Shown here piece by piece: positions 41,996-51,431 of a stretch of DNA of 64,000 nt (positions are counted from its first letter, which is position 1; the number at the start of each line of letters is the position of its first letter). The DNA is from Bacillota bacterium (GTDB lineage: Bacteria > Bacillota > Clostridia > Lachnospirales > Lachnospiraceae): contig JAEZLH010000029.1 in the NCBI GenBank assembly GCA_023435895.1, positions 124,001 to 188,000 on the forward strand, written 5' to 3'. The notes below the pieces were generated by a model, which saw only the letters and a program-made list of their open reading frames with translations, was not told the DNA's origin and did no database searches. A program made the position numbers and the translations under genes.

Positions 41996-42063
41996 AAAGC
42001 CGCTTTATCATGCATTTAGCAAGGAACAAGTTTCCCAGCTAAATTGCATGTTAAAGCGGCTTT
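41996..42063. terminator. bidirectional terminator, copy 2 of a duplicated element
   Basis: AAAGCCGCTTT (41996-42006) and AAAGCGGCTTT (42053-42063). Nearly identical to 39664-39744 over more than 80 bp. It again lies between convergent genes, the TetR regulator and the glucanase. The remainder of the gap 41946-42234 is featureless. Confidence 0.75.
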
Positions 42064-42234
42064 CGTTTATTTCTTTATAATATAATTCCAATAGTTCCAA
42101 TAAGACTTATCAGCATTAATGTTTGTACTGAATCAATCCTTATACTTTATTAATTCTCGTATTTCATTCATCATCTTTATCTTTATGGATTTATTACCTC
42201 TTTAATCTTAACTCTGTATCCAAAACCCAACCTA

Positions 42235-45200
42235 TTACCAGTTGTTCCCCGTTCCGCTTACCGTAAAACTGGCAGAATCATTTTTGAACTTACCTGAGGG
42301 AGCAACGTTAACAGTATTATTATTGAAAGCTGCCGTACCGTTTGCCGAACCTCTGATATATACACCATAAGTTCCGGAATTATTGATGGTATTGTTATTA
42401 AAGTTCATGGTAACTCCTGAACTGGGTTCTTCATTAAAGATGCCTGAATAGGTGCTGCTGTCGATAAGATTATCCTTTACATTCACGGTCAAGCTCTGTG
42501 CCAGTCCGCTATTATTCACCCAATAACCCCAGATAGCACCGATTTGATAGCCATAATCATGGTGATAGGAACCGCATCTTACCAGTTTATTGTTTTGAAC
42601 GTTCAGCGTTCCGGTAAATGTGGAAGGTCCGTGATTGGTTCCAAATTGAATACCGGAGCCGTTATCTACCACATCCATAATCAGATTATTACTTACGGTA
42701 TTATTCTTTCCTCCATAGATACCGATTCCATTGGCGAGGTTCGGAATTTGAATGGTGTTATAACGGAAGGTACAGTTTTCCACGGTAGCGGCTCCACCAT
42801 TTAAGGATTTTGACCACATTGCCATTCCATCGTCACCGTTATTACGGAAATTACATTGTTCTACGATGGTGTTGTAGGTTCCGCCATTAATATTAATTCC
42901 GTCCGCCCAGGTATCTCTTATTCTGCAGCCGGTCACTAAGGCACCGGTTGTTCCTTCGTTTAACCACAAGCCTACCTTGGTATGTTGAATCCAAAGATTT
43001 GATATAACAGAATTCGCTGCATTTCCTTCAATGCCTGCTATACCGGTAGCATTGGATCGATAAGTCTCCTCTGCCTTTATCATGAAATCGGAGAGGGTCA
43101 CATTACCTCCCTGTAGCAGGAAACCTGCATAAGCTCCCTGGATTACGGAGCGCCACATGCCGGCACCTTTTACCGATACACCACTGGGAAGCTTAATCTT
43201 GGTGGTTCCTCTGGTTCCGGTGTTAAAGGTGAAGGTACCTTCCGGTATCCAGACGCCCTTTACTGAGGTTCCGTTTACTGCCGCAATTGCCGAAGTCATA
43301 GCTGCGGTATCATCATTTCCGTCATTTGCAACCGCTCCGTAATTGGTTATGGATACATAATCGGAGGGCTTGGTAAGTGCTGCGGGAACTACTTCCGTCT
43401 CAATAAAGTCAATTAAAATATATTGAGAACCGCTTGGGTTGTAATCATTGGAATCCCATTTTAATCTTATATTTGTTCCTGCCGGATAGGACTGTCCTAA
43501 TAACACTCTGGTCTCATCAAAATATCTGTGATGGTTAGTCCCAGGTGTATTGGACCACTGCATTTCTCCCCCATCTGCTCCGTATTGACCATATTGGTGA
43601 GCGTAACGATTGGTAAAGGATACATCACTGTTATGTGTATTCCCAACATACAGGCTGAGGCTCTGATAAATATCGGAACCAGTTGCACTGTCCGGCATAG
43701 AGTAGCGAATTACAATACCCTGCGCTGCATTCTGCAAATTAAACTCTACAGATTGACCCTGTGTAAGTTTTATTACTTTTCTTCCTGATGCTTCGGAAGC
43801 TGGTGTACACCAAGTGGTATCCGGTCCGACTGTTGTTCCGCCAGTGATAGTCATATTCTCTGCTTCATAAGTATCATAAGGAACGGTTGCTCCATAGCTT
43901 GCTGTCGCACCGATGGTCAGACTTTCACCATAAGAATTATTATTCTCATTTAGTTCGCTGATTAAATTGCTCTCATCAACTGCTGCGGTCACCACATAGG
44001 TTCCGTTAGCTGCTGTCCACACCCCAGAGGTCTGGGTAAGAGTAACTTTTCCTCCTGCAGAAATGGATGAAGTAGTAGACGCTGAGGTACTTAACTTGGT
44101 ACCATTGATATAAAAGTTAACATTGCAGGAGGTTCCTGCGGGTGTTGCTGCTGTTCCCTGATTTTCCACTACCGCACTGAAGGTTACGATATTGCCTGCT
44201 GCCGGAGTTGCCGGGTTCCAGGTGATATCCGTTACCACAAGATCCGGTTTGCTAGGAAGATTAACAGTAAGGGTTTTATCCAATGAGTTATTGTTATCAT
44301 CGGATTCTATAATTCGGTTAATATCATCTACCATTGCTCTTACGGTATGGGTTCCTGTAGTTGCTGTCCAGGAAGCTTTGCCGCTTGGTCCTCCGTTGGC
44401 AGTCACCGTTACGGATGCACCTGCTGCAATGGAAGAGGTATAACTATCGCTCCACGCCACAGTAGTTCCATCCACACTGAATGCTACACCGTGAATTACC
44501 CCGGATGGAGTGGCAGCAGTTCCCTGATTTTTAATAGTTGCTTTATAGGTTACTTCCTCTCCTGTAAGCGGGTTCGCCGGAGTCCAGGATACATCGCTAA
44601 CGACTAAATCCGGAGAACTGGGAACGGATACAGCAATTGACTTGTCAAAAGTGTTATTCCCTTCATTAGACTCTGTTATCCTGTTCATATCATCTACATT
44701 GGCTCTTACTGTGTGATTACCGGATGCCGCTGTCCAGCTTGCTTTTCCGCTTGGTCCTCCGTTAGCAGTTACGGTTACGGATGCGCCTGCTGCGATGGAC
44801 GAGGTATAGTTATCACTCCAGGCAACGATGGTTCCATCCACACTGAACGCTACCCCATGGATGATGCCCGAAGGACTGGCACCCGTTCCCTGATTTTTAA
44901 TGACTGCACTAAAGGTCACTTCATTTCCTGTCAACGGACTGGGAGGTGTCCAAGTAACATTGGTAACCACAAGATCCGGTGTACCGGATTTTAAATTCAA
45001 GGAGCAATTATCCAAATTGATATTACCGCTGTCATTGCTTCCAAAAGAAATCTGAATGGAATGACTGCCCTGTGTTAAAGAAATACTCTCTGTAATGGTG
45101 CCCCAGCTATCCCAGCCTGAAGTAGCTGGCAGAGAAAGCTGTTTTACAAAGCTGCCGTCAACCCCAAGTGACATAGTCTTTGTGCTTCCTGTACCATTTG

Positions 45201-45483
45201 CATAACGTATTCCAAGATCATAGCTTCCTGCTGAGGAAGCGGTTACCGCGAAGGATGCTTTCGCATTTCCCTTATTGGAATCTACAAATCCTCCTACAAA
45301 TCCGCTGCCGGTGTAACCGGAATGATCATTTGCATACACTGCACCCCCGCTCAGTGTTGCACTCTCTGCTTCATAAACCGTGGATGCTGCTTGCGCATCC
45401 TTGAAACCTCCTAGGTTAATCGTTTCAATAACCATCATAAATACGATTACATAGGCGATTACCTTTGCCATAACTTTCTTCAT
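42235..45483 (-). CDS. secreted multidomain GH87-like alpha-glucanase (CBM, three CARDB, beta-helix)
   Basis: 1082 residues. Signal peptide to about 33; a CBM6/35-type domain (EAESATLSGGAVYANDHSG, about 37-165); three CARDB domains starting near 169, 293 and 414 (PDLVVTNVTWTP type); a second carbohydrate-binding domain (YEAENMTITGGTT, about 539-700); then a right-handed beta-helix (YVSITNYGAVANDGNDDTAA to the end). RIRDTWADGININGG and FRNNGDDGMAMWS in the helix carry the aspartates expected of GH87 alpha-1,3-glucanases (mycodextranases). No cell-wall anchor is seen, so it is probably released. CARDB 1 and 2 are almost identical. The promoter and a LacI-type operator lie upstream. Confidence 0.8.
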   Translation of the reverse strand: MKKVMAKVIAYVIVFMMVIETINLGGFKDAQAASTVYEAESATLSGGAVYANDHSGYTGSGFVGGFVDSNKGNAKASFAVTASSAGSYDLGIRYANGTGSTKTMSLGVDGSFVKQLSLPATSGWDSWGTITESISLTQGSHSIQISFGSNDSGNINLDNCSLNLKSGTPDLVVTNVTWTPPSPLTGNEVTFSAVIKNQGTGASPSGIIHGVAFSVDGTIVAWSDNYTSSIAAGASVTVTANGGPSGKASWTAASGNHTVRANVDDMNRITESNEGNNTFDKSIAVSVPSSPDLVVSDVSWTPANPLTGEEVTYKATIKNQGTAATPSGVIHGVAFSVDGTTVAWSDSYTSSIAAGASVTVTANGGPSGKASWTATTGTHTVRAMVDDINRIIESDDNNNSLDKTLTVNLPSKPDLVVTDITWNPATPAAGNIVTFSAVVENQGTAATPAGTSCNVNFYINGTKLSTSASTTSSISAGGKVTLTQTSGVWTAANGTYVVTAAVDESNLISELNENNNSYGESLTIGATASYGATVPYDTYEAENMTITGGTTVGPDTTWCTPASEASGRKVIKLTQGQSVEFNLQNAAQGIVIRYSMPDSATGSDIYQSLSLYVGNTHNSDVSFTNRYAHQYGQYGADGGEMQWSNTPGTNHHRYFDETRVLLGQSYPAGTNIRLKWDSNDYNPSGSQYILIDFIETEVVPAALTKPSDYVSITNYGAVANDGNDDTAAMTSAIAAVNGTSVKGVWIPEGTFTFNTGTRGTTKIKLPSGVSVKGAGMWRSVIQGAYAGFLLQGGNVTLSDFMIKAEETYRSNATGIAGIEGNAANSVISNLWIQHTKVGLWLNEGTTGALVTGCRIRDTWADGININGGTYNTIVEQCNFRNNGDDGMAMWSKSLNGGAATVENCTFRYNTIQIPNLANGIGIYGGKNNTVSNNLIMDVVDNGSGIQFGTNHGPSTFTGTLNVQNNKLVRCGSYHHDYGYQIGAIWGYWVNNSGLAQSLTVNVKDNLIDSSTYSGIFNEEPSSGVTMNFNNNTINNSGTYGVYIRGSANGTAAFNNNTVNVAPSGKFKNDSASFTVSGTGNNW

Positions 45484-45514
45484 AACTCATACCTTCCCTT
45501 TCAATACATTAAAT

Positions 45515-45530
45515 AGTTAATCGGTTAACT
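45515..45530. promoter_or_regulatory. LacI-type operator of the glucanase gene
   Basis: AGTTAATCGGTTAACT, a 16-bp palindrome with central CG and one mismatched pair, typical of LacI-family operators. It lies about 10 bp after the -10 box, where a repressor would block transcription. No LacI gene is in the window. Confidence 0.65.
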
Positions 45531-45540
45531 AGATGTGTTT

Positions 45541-45568
45541 AGTATACCATTTTAATGGATTTTGTCAA
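45541..45568 (-). promoter_or_regulatory. promoter of the glucanase gene
   Basis: TTGACA (45563-45568) and TATACT (45541-45546) on the minus strand with a 16-bp spacer, about 60 bp before the ATG. The gap 45569-45800 upstream holds no gene. Confidence 0.75.
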
Positions 45569-45800
45569 TAAGAATATGGTATTATTTTTATGATTAAGGG
45601 CTGTATTTTTTCTAAATTATTTTAATATCCGTTTAAACAACACATGAAATTTTAAACGACTGCATTTCATGATTTTCATCATGGAACATTGATAGATATA
45701 ATCTCCTATGTTAAAATCAGAGCATTAGACTGTACTGCATACCAATTAACCTAAGGATATATACTATATTCCGAAGTCACCTACAAAGGAGGATTGCTTT

Positions 45801-46391
45801 ATCAAAAAACTAATATTAATCCTATTTTTAGCAGTTATCACTTTTAGCGGCTGTACATCCAAATCAGATACTAACCTTGGCCCAGTTTCGCTTACACCGA
45901 CCGTCTCGCCCACCCCCACTGTAACTCCTGCCCCCACAATTGATCCAAAAGCATTGTCAAAGAGTATAGAAGACAAGTCCAGCTTTTTGATTGGAAATCA
46001 AACCATAAAGGTGGAGGAAGCGTCCTCCGCTATCACCGCTATTGAACGTTTGGAGTGGCTTGATGATGTCCGGGTAGTGGTCATATGTCAAATCAACCCC
46101 TCTCTGGGATATCTTACGATTTATAATGTAGAGAATAAGTCCTTTGAGTTTTCCTTGTACGGAACCAACTTTGTATGGATTGACAATAACCTGAGAACTC
46201 TGCTCTATGTGGAAGCTCCGCCCGAATCTACTGAGGATCAGGATGCAGTTTATCGTATTCACGATTATTTTGGTGAGACCTTGTATGAAACTCCGAGTGA
46301 CATTAAAGATTTAAGATATGAAGACGGTACCGCTCACTTTAATTTGGTAGACAAGACCGGAAAATCCACCCCTAAGACGTTAAGTAAATAG
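45801..46391 (+). CDS. lipoprotein with ATC in place of the start codon
   Basis: The frame encodes a full lipoprotein: IKKLILILFLAVITFSGC with lipobox FSGC, then a Thr/Pro linker (SPTPTVTPAPTIDP) and a beta-rich domain (SSFLIGNQTIKVEEASS, YLTIYNVENKSFEFSLY). AAAGGAGG sits 8 bases before ATC 45801-45803, exactly where ATG is expected. No ATG, GTG or TTG precedes the signal peptide. Either ATC is used weakly or a recent ATG-to-ATC change has silenced the gene. Starting at the ATG 45954 would lose the signal peptide. Function unknown. Confidence 0.65.
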   Translation: MKKLILILFLAVITFSGCTSKSDTNLGPVSLTPTVSPTPTVTPAPTIDPKALSKSIEDKSSFLIGNQTIKVEEASSAITAIERLEWLDDVRVVVICQINPSLGYLTIYNVENKSFEFSLYGTNFVWIDNNLRTLLYVEAPPESTEDQDAVYRIHDYFGETLYETPSDIKDLRYEDGTAHFNLVDKTGKSTPKTLSK

Positions 46392-46486
46392 CTCTCATTT
46401 ATTTAACCTTTTTCCACTCTAAACTTGTCCTATTTTTATCACGCCCACATATATATTAGTAAGAAGTTTGAAAGGTGGGCGTTAAG

Positions 46487-47506
46487 ATGAAGATTTTATT
46501 ATTTAGCCGGAAACATTTGTTGGCTATTACGTTTGTATTTTTAACCTGTATTGCAGTTATTATGATGTTTCGTTTGTATCCCCGTTCTTCTGCTGAGAAG
46601 ATGGTAATGGGTGGAAAGCTCTATTCACAGATCGTAGACAAGGATCAAACTCCAATTGCTACAAAGGCTGAAACCTCCACTTATTTTCGTCCATCCTCCT
46701 TACCTGCCCTGAATGAACGCTTCAACTATAGCTTCTTTGACCCCTATGCTGACAAGAAGCTTTCCGATATAAGCCTTCCAAAGGAATTATTAAAATCTCC
46801 GGAAGATACCATCGTGAATTATTACAGTGTTCTTAGGGAGGCAGCTAACATATCTGAGAACAAATACAGCGGTTGCGGCACCATCGGTAATGCCCAAATG
46901 CCTTACCCGGTTGCTTATCAGTTTTTGTCAGCCGATTATCAAAAGCGTTTGGACTATGACCAGTTCTTAAAGTCCTTCCTGAACATCCTTCATACCTCAC
47001 TAATAAAGTATAAGATTGTTCCGGTTTATGACAGCCCCGCAGATCAGCTTCGCTATTTTGTTGAGATTGAGACCATTCAAGGCTCTGAAAACGGTGTCTC
47101 TAACTTTGTATACTACTATGCCTTCCTTGATATAGTGAAAGAAGATGGGGTATATAAGATTGATGATATCAATTATACGGGAGAAGATTTTCTTTGTGCC
47201 CCTTATCACGGGTGGTCCCATGATGCCGAATCCTCCGTCAAAATCCGTTATGGAGAATGGTGCAACATGATTAAGAAGATGTACCCCATTAAGCAAAAGG
47301 ATTACATAAAACAAGTTTCTTTTCAGGGAACAGATGGAAATGATTACTTAATTCTCTTCTATCAGTTAACGAATAATACCGATGTTGAGATTGCACAGTA
47401 TATGAAAGATAAGAATAAAAAATGGAAGCTTACCAAGCTTGACCCGGAAAAATGCCTGGAACAAAAGAAATCGACCATAGCACCGTCAATCGAAACAAAA
47501 CAATAG
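46487..47506 (+). CDS. hypothetical membrane-anchored protein
   Basis: About 339 residues: one N-terminal membrane helix (LLAITFVFLTCIAVIMMF) and a large extracytoplasmic domain. The domain contains EDTIVNYYSVLREAANISEN, VAYQFLSADYQKRLDYDQFL and VETIQ-type beta strands that look NTF2-like. No enzyme motif found. ATG 46487 has AAAGGTGGG upstream; the in-frame ATG 12 bases earlier lacks an SD. A lipoprotein gene lies upstream on the same strand, separated by about 95 bp. Confidence 0.65.
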   Translation: MKILLFSRKHLLAITFVFLTCIAVIMMFRLYPRSSAEKMVMGGKLYSQIVDKDQTPIATKAETSTYFRPSSLPALNERFNYSFFDPYADKKLSDISLPKELLKSPEDTIVNYYSVLREAANISENKYSGCGTIGNAQMPYPVAYQFLSADYQKRLDYDQFLKSFLNILHTSLIKYKIVPVYDSPADQLRYFVEIETIQGSENGVSNFVYYYAFLDIVKEDGVYKIDDINYTGEDFLCAPYHGWSHDAESSVKIRYGEWCNMIKKMYPIKQKDYIKQVSFQGTDGNDYLILFYQLTNNTDVEIAQYMKDKNKKWKLTKLDPEKCLEQKKSTIAPSIETKQ

Positions 47507-47602
47507 GATCAAACAACGCTTTAATAAATATCTTTGATGATGTTGAGGTCAAAAGGCCTGTCTATACTGTGGCAATTTGCACCGCCAATACATGCCTACA
47601 AA

Positions 47603-47650
47603 AAGATGCTAGTCCTCACATTCTGTGTGCGGAAACTAGCATCTTCTTTT
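47603..47650 (+). terminator. bidirectional rho-independent terminator
   Basis: AAGATGCTAGT (47603-47613) and ACTAGCATCTT (47635-47645), perfect 11-bp arms, then CTTTTTAA; on the minus strand the stem is followed by TTT. It separates convergent genes at 47506 and 47671. Confidence 0.8.
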
Positions 47651-47670
47651 TAATAGCCTAATCTCTTCTA

Positions 47671-48501
47671 TCATTTTTTATAACTCTTCGTAGCCATGGG
47701 GTAGTTCTTATTAAATGTCGCTGTTTTAAACTCTGCATCCCTGACATGATCCTTAAAATCCTTATTACTTTTTAAGAAATAATCATATCTTAATACGGAT
47801 TTGCCGCTGTTTGTAATGGGATCATCCCAAGTCAAATCGATATTATACCATTTGCCATTAACTTTGACGATATTCCAGGAATGTGGTCCTCCATCCGCCG
47901 TTCCGGTTATAATTCGATTCGGTATGCCCGCATCAGTGAATAAGCGGTATGCTGCAAGGGAATAGCCCTCACATACCACAGATTTATTGATCAGCGCATT
48001 ATAAGCGGTGTGGTTTTTCAAAGTCTTGTCATAGCTCGCATGGTTAATCAGATAATCGTGAATTACCTTGACCTTTTGATAATCGGACTTCCCTTTCAAA
48101 TTGAGGGACTTCAGGATGCTTGCAATCTTTTGATCCACTGCCTTCTCCTGATTTAATGTAGTCGCATATTCCACCGTAACGGTCAGGCTGGCAGTACCGG
48201 TTACATTACTCCACTTCCAGCTTTCCCTCCAGCTGTCCACATTTAACTTTAGATAATCATAATCCTTGGAGGTATTTTTATCATCCATCTCAAAGACGGT
48301 ATACATAAAATCCTTTCCTTTACGAAGTTCATTCATGGTCTGCACACTCATCTTAATTGTGAATCCACTCTTATGTACCATTAAATTTTTCTTTACTGTG
48401 GATAGAACCTCGCTCTTTGAGGGGTAGGTTTGCGCTCCTACACTTACGGGTATCCCCAGGAGTACCATTACCAAAACAAGTGCCACTATTCTTTTTGTCA
48501 T
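47671..48501 (-). CDS. secreted transglutaminase-like protein
   Basis: 276 residues. The signal peptide (ALVLVMVLLGIPVSVGAQT) is followed by a basic mature part. The transglutaminase-like triad is present: Cys in SVVCEGYSLAAYRL, His in GGPHSWNIVKVNGKWYNI and Asp in DLTWDDP. KVKVIHDYLINHASYD precedes the Cys as usual. It probably acts as a peptidase or cross-linking enzyme at the cell surface. GGGAGG precedes ATG. Confidence 0.88.
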   Translation of the reverse strand: MTKRIVALVLVMVLLGIPVSVGAQTYPSKSEVLSTVKKNLMVHKSGFTIKMSVQTMNELRKGKDFMYTVFEMDDKNTSKDYDYLKLNVDSWRESWKWSNVTGTASLTVTVEYATTLNQEKAVDQKIASILKSLNLKGKSDYQKVKVIHDYLINHASYDKTLKNHTAYNALINKSVVCEGYSLAAYRLFTDAGIPNRIITGTADGGPHSWNIVKVNGKWYNIDLTWDDPITNSGKSVLRYDYFLKSNKDFKDHVRDAEFKTATFNKNYPMATKSYKK

Positions 48502-48649
48502 ATGCCCTCCCTGTAATGTAAATCATCAAGTTCCCGTCATATGTTTCCCTACTATTTATTCTACATATTATGACACCATCTTTCAATAGGAGATTTCAAC
48601 CTTTATTGAAATTCTTATTACTTTTCACTCCCCATTCAAAGTTATGATA

Positions 48650-48787
48650 TGATTTCGACAAATGTTTTCCGAAGCGGAGCTGCTTTCGCTTAGTTGCATT
48701 ACGTATCGATACATAAGGCTCTAAAAGACAGAGCCTAAATACCGACGAATGCAAATACTCCTTTTCGGAAATCATTTATCGAAATCA
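48650..48787. repeat. large palindromic element B (about 138 bp)
   Basis: Outer arms 48650-48673 and 48764-48787 are complementary at 22 of 24 positions (TGATTTCGACAAATG... type). Inner TTGCATT (48694-48700) pairs with AATGCAA (48748-48754), and the tip AGGCTCT/AGAGCCT (48716-48722, 48730-48736) forms a third stem. GAAGCGGAGCTG recalls the GAAGCGGAAGCTG of element A on its other strand. Confidence 0.75.
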
Positions 48788-49096
48788 TTATGCCGAGTTC
48801 TAAATGGGAAGTGAGCAGTAAGGATTTCTCCCTAACAATTTATTCTTGTTCCTCTGTAATCATGAGGATTATTTTAAACTCTTGTCCATCTACAAAACCT
48901 TTTTCTCCCTCTTCCTATCCCCTGGGTTAAAGCAACCTTCTTTCTATATTACAAATGTTAATTAAGGAATCTATAAATCTATTTTATACTTTGTCAATGC
49001 ATTCGCACAAAATCAGAAAATACTTACTTTATGTAAATTGTTAATGAACTCTTTTGAAAGACCTTTTACACCCTAATCAATGTTTCTACCCCAAAA

Positions 49097-49141
49097 AAGG
49101 ATGTTGAATTCCTGCTCTTCAGCATGGATATCAACATCCTT
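49097..49141 (-). terminator. rho-independent terminator
   Basis: AAGGATGTTGA (49097-49107) and TCAACATCCTT (49131-49141); on the minus strand it is followed by a T-run and GGGG. It lies about 200 bp after the SRAP gene. Confidence 0.75.
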
Positions 49142-49341
49142 CAATATTTCATAGAAATCTGATCCTCAATTTCACCTCGAGAAATCACTTGACTTATTAA
49201 TTATTTGGTTACTCACATAATTACTCTATACATTATAGATTGAATACTTAATGTTTCCTTATTGCTTCATTCCTCGACGGCTTGGTCAGTTATACAATTG
49301 CTCATTCAAATAACGAACCGCTTACCTCTTTAATAATTTAT

Positions 49342-49908
49342 TTACACTGCCTCTCTCCTTAACTGAGGAGGAATTTGTTTTAAGAATTCACCCGTTGCAC
49401 TTTGATCCATAATCCACTCCTGAATATTACTCCTTGGAATAACCAAAGGCATTCGATGATGGACATCCTTCATGGACTCATTCGCCTCGGTGGTAAGAAC
49501 CACATAACGGGATACTCCTCCATAATTGGAATATAAGCCGGCCATATAAAGTGTGTTGCTGTCCTCCAAATGAAACAAATACTTTTTCTTCGCACTGTTC
49601 CATTCATAGAAACCGGTGGTTGGAATTATACATCGGCGATTGATCAGACTTTCCCGAAAGGTTCGTTTCTCAAAAGCACTCTCCGACCTTGCATTAATAA
49701 TAACTCCCTTTCCGTCAAACTTGGGAAACCCCCAGTTACTCAATATAGGGGTAACCTCCTGGCTGCCGGCTATTAGGATAGGCGCCAGTTCCGTGGGAAA
49801 GATCTCTCCGGTCTTGGGCTGTTTGTCTTTAAATTTTTCATTCAGCTTCTTTAGAATCTCCAATATCTCTTCACTTTGCTCTACCGTAAAATTATATCTG
49901 CCGCACAT
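49342..49908 (-). CDS. SRAP (SOS response-associated peptidase, YedK/HMCES-like) protein
   Basis: 188 residues. The catalytic Cys2 begins the protein (MCGRYNF). NARSESAFEK supplies the conserved Asn, GFYEW the Glu, and HHRMPLVI the His. All catalytic residues are present. SRAP proteins form a covalent link with abasic sites in single-stranded DNA and shield them. GGAGG precedes ATG. The PrsA-like gene ends 27 bp upstream of it on the same strand. Confidence 0.93.
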   Translation of the reverse strand: MCGRYNFTVEQSEEILEILKKLNEKFKDKQPKTGEIFPTELAPILIAGSQEVTPILSNWGFPKFDGKGVIINARSESAFEKRTFRESLINRRCIIPTTGFYEWNSAKKKYLFHLEDSNTLYMAGLYSNYGGVSRYVVLTTEANESMKDVHHRMPLVIPRSNIQEWIMDQSATGEFLKQIPPQLRREAV

Positions 49909-49935
49909 AGTTACCTCCCAGGAATCTTTGAGTAT

Positions 49936-51345
49936 CTATTTTCCTAACGGAACCGAATCCCACGCCTCATGATTTACTACAAATTCATATCCCTTTGACC
50001 ACTCCCCATACAGCTTGACGAACAGTTCGCTGCGCCGCTGAGCAATAATGCTTTCCTTTGCCTGATGGGTAGCATCTTGATCGAAATCCGATACGCAATG
50101 CAGAATGTGCCAGCCATCCGAGGTAGTGATAATTTCGCTGGTCTCTCCTGTTTTTAATGCAAAGGCTGCCTTCTTTACCTCATCCCCAAACTCTGTAGGG
50201 ATGGAGTTATTACCAAAGGTATATTCCGCCTTTTCCGCCTGGGTATTAGTCTGAGCCAGTGCAAGGAAGTCCTCTGTACTCTTTGCCTGCTGTAAAAGTG
50301 TTTGCACCTTTTCCAGTGCTGCTGCCTTGTCCTCCGCGGAAAGCGCCACTTTATTACCGCTGGAATCCAAATTATAATTCTTTATAAAGATGTCCTGAAC
50401 CTTGATTTGCTTTGCCTCATCATCTGATACATCCGTATTGACATCAATGGTCTTCGTCTCAAACACCTTCTCTGCAAGAAGATTATCTTCATACATCTGG
50501 CGAAGTAATTCCTCGGTAATCATATAAGTGTTTTTCTCTTGATCAGACATTTTCTCATAATGTTCTTTCGCATAAGAGCTTGCTTGTGCTCGTTCCTCTT
50601 CTGTCAATGAGATCTTCAATTCATTCTGTGCTACCTCATGAATAATTTTAAGCTCACAGATATGATTAATCACCTCATTCTTGACTAGTTCGCCAAAGCT
50701 TTCACCATTCCCGGAAATATTGGCAGACCATATACTCTTACCATATTCCCCTTCATATTTATTCATTGCACTTAGAAGATACATCATTGCTTCGCTGTAG
50801 TACACCTTGGAATTTCCCACCATCAGCATTAATTCTCCTGTACCGGTATGGGTATCCTTATCCTTGTCCTTTTGATCATTTTGATCTATCTTATAGTACG
50901 AGAGTTCGCTTACCTTTTTAGTATCCACATCAAAAGATATATAGAGCTCCTTGTCATCCTTCTGATAATAATAGATTGTGGCATGCTTGCTCTCATTAAT
51001 TGTCTTTGATTTTTCTTTACCAAAGGCTTGCTGTAACAGTGGATCTGCATCCTCCTTATTTGTACCTATGGTAACTCCAAATATCATATATTTACCCGGC
51101 TTATCCAGCAAAGTAATGGAAGTCACCTTCTTCTCCGGTGCCATAGCCTGTACAATTCCTTCTTTTGCATAAACTCCATTGCTTTGTTTCTTGATTTTAA
51201 TCGCTGACTTACGTTCAAAGGATGATACGGACTTTCCTATCAAATTAGACAATTCATATTTCTTTTCCCCGGAAGTACATGCAGTTAACACTAGCACCAT
51301 CAACAATACCGGTAATACTATCCTCAGTTTCTTTCCTAATCTCAT
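49936..51345 (-). CDS. PrsA/SurA-like peptidyl-prolyl isomerase lipoprotein
   Basis: 469 residues. Lipobox VLTAC at Cys23. A first domain (residues about 25-155) has no named family. The next part is a SurA/PrsA-like N-region (ELMLMVGNSKVYYSEAMMYL) and then the parvulin domain: IKVQDIFIKNYN, ALAQTNTQAEKAEYTFG, KKAAFALKTGETSEIITTSD, GWHILHCV. Anchored on the outer face, it folds secreted proteins. The extra first domain is longer than in typical PrsA. It follows mfd at 86 bp. Confidence 0.85.
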   Translation of the reverse strand: MRLGKKLRIVLPVLLMVLVLTACTSGEKKYELSNLIGKSVSSFERKSAIKIKKQSNGVYAKEGIVQAMAPEKKVTSITLLDKPGKYMIFGVTIGTNKEDADPLLQQAFGKEKSKTINESKHATIYYYQKDDKELYISFDVDTKKVSELSYYKIDQNDQKDKDKDTHTGTGELMLMVGNSKVYYSEAMMYLLSAMNKYEGEYGKSIWSANISGNGESFGELVKNEVINHICELKIIHEVAQNELKISLTEEERAQASSYAKEHYEKMSDQEKNTYMITEELLRQMYEDNLLAEKVFETKTIDVNTDVSDDEAKQIKVQDIFIKNYNLDSSGNKVALSAEDKAAALEKVQTLLQQAKSTEDFLALAQTNTQAEKAEYTFGNNSIPTEFGDEVKKAAFALKTGETSEIITTSDGWHILHCVSDFDQDATHQAKESIIAQRRSELFVKLYGEWSKGYEFVVNHEAWDSVPLGK

Positions 51346-51431
51346 CGCCTGTTCCCCTTTCCTGCATATAATGCGGCGATATCATGCATCGTATTATTTT
51401 AGCCCTTCTTGCTTCCCCTGCATAGCAAAGG

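Larger units (their letters stand above)
48502..49341. other. 840-bp gene-free gap with palindromic element B and a terminator
   Basis: No coding frame. It contains the large palindrome at 48650-48787 and the hairpin at 49097-49141 (annotated separately). An AAATGGGAAGTGAGC near 48803 resembles the junction core over eight bases only. The rest is AT-rich. Confidence 0.6.
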
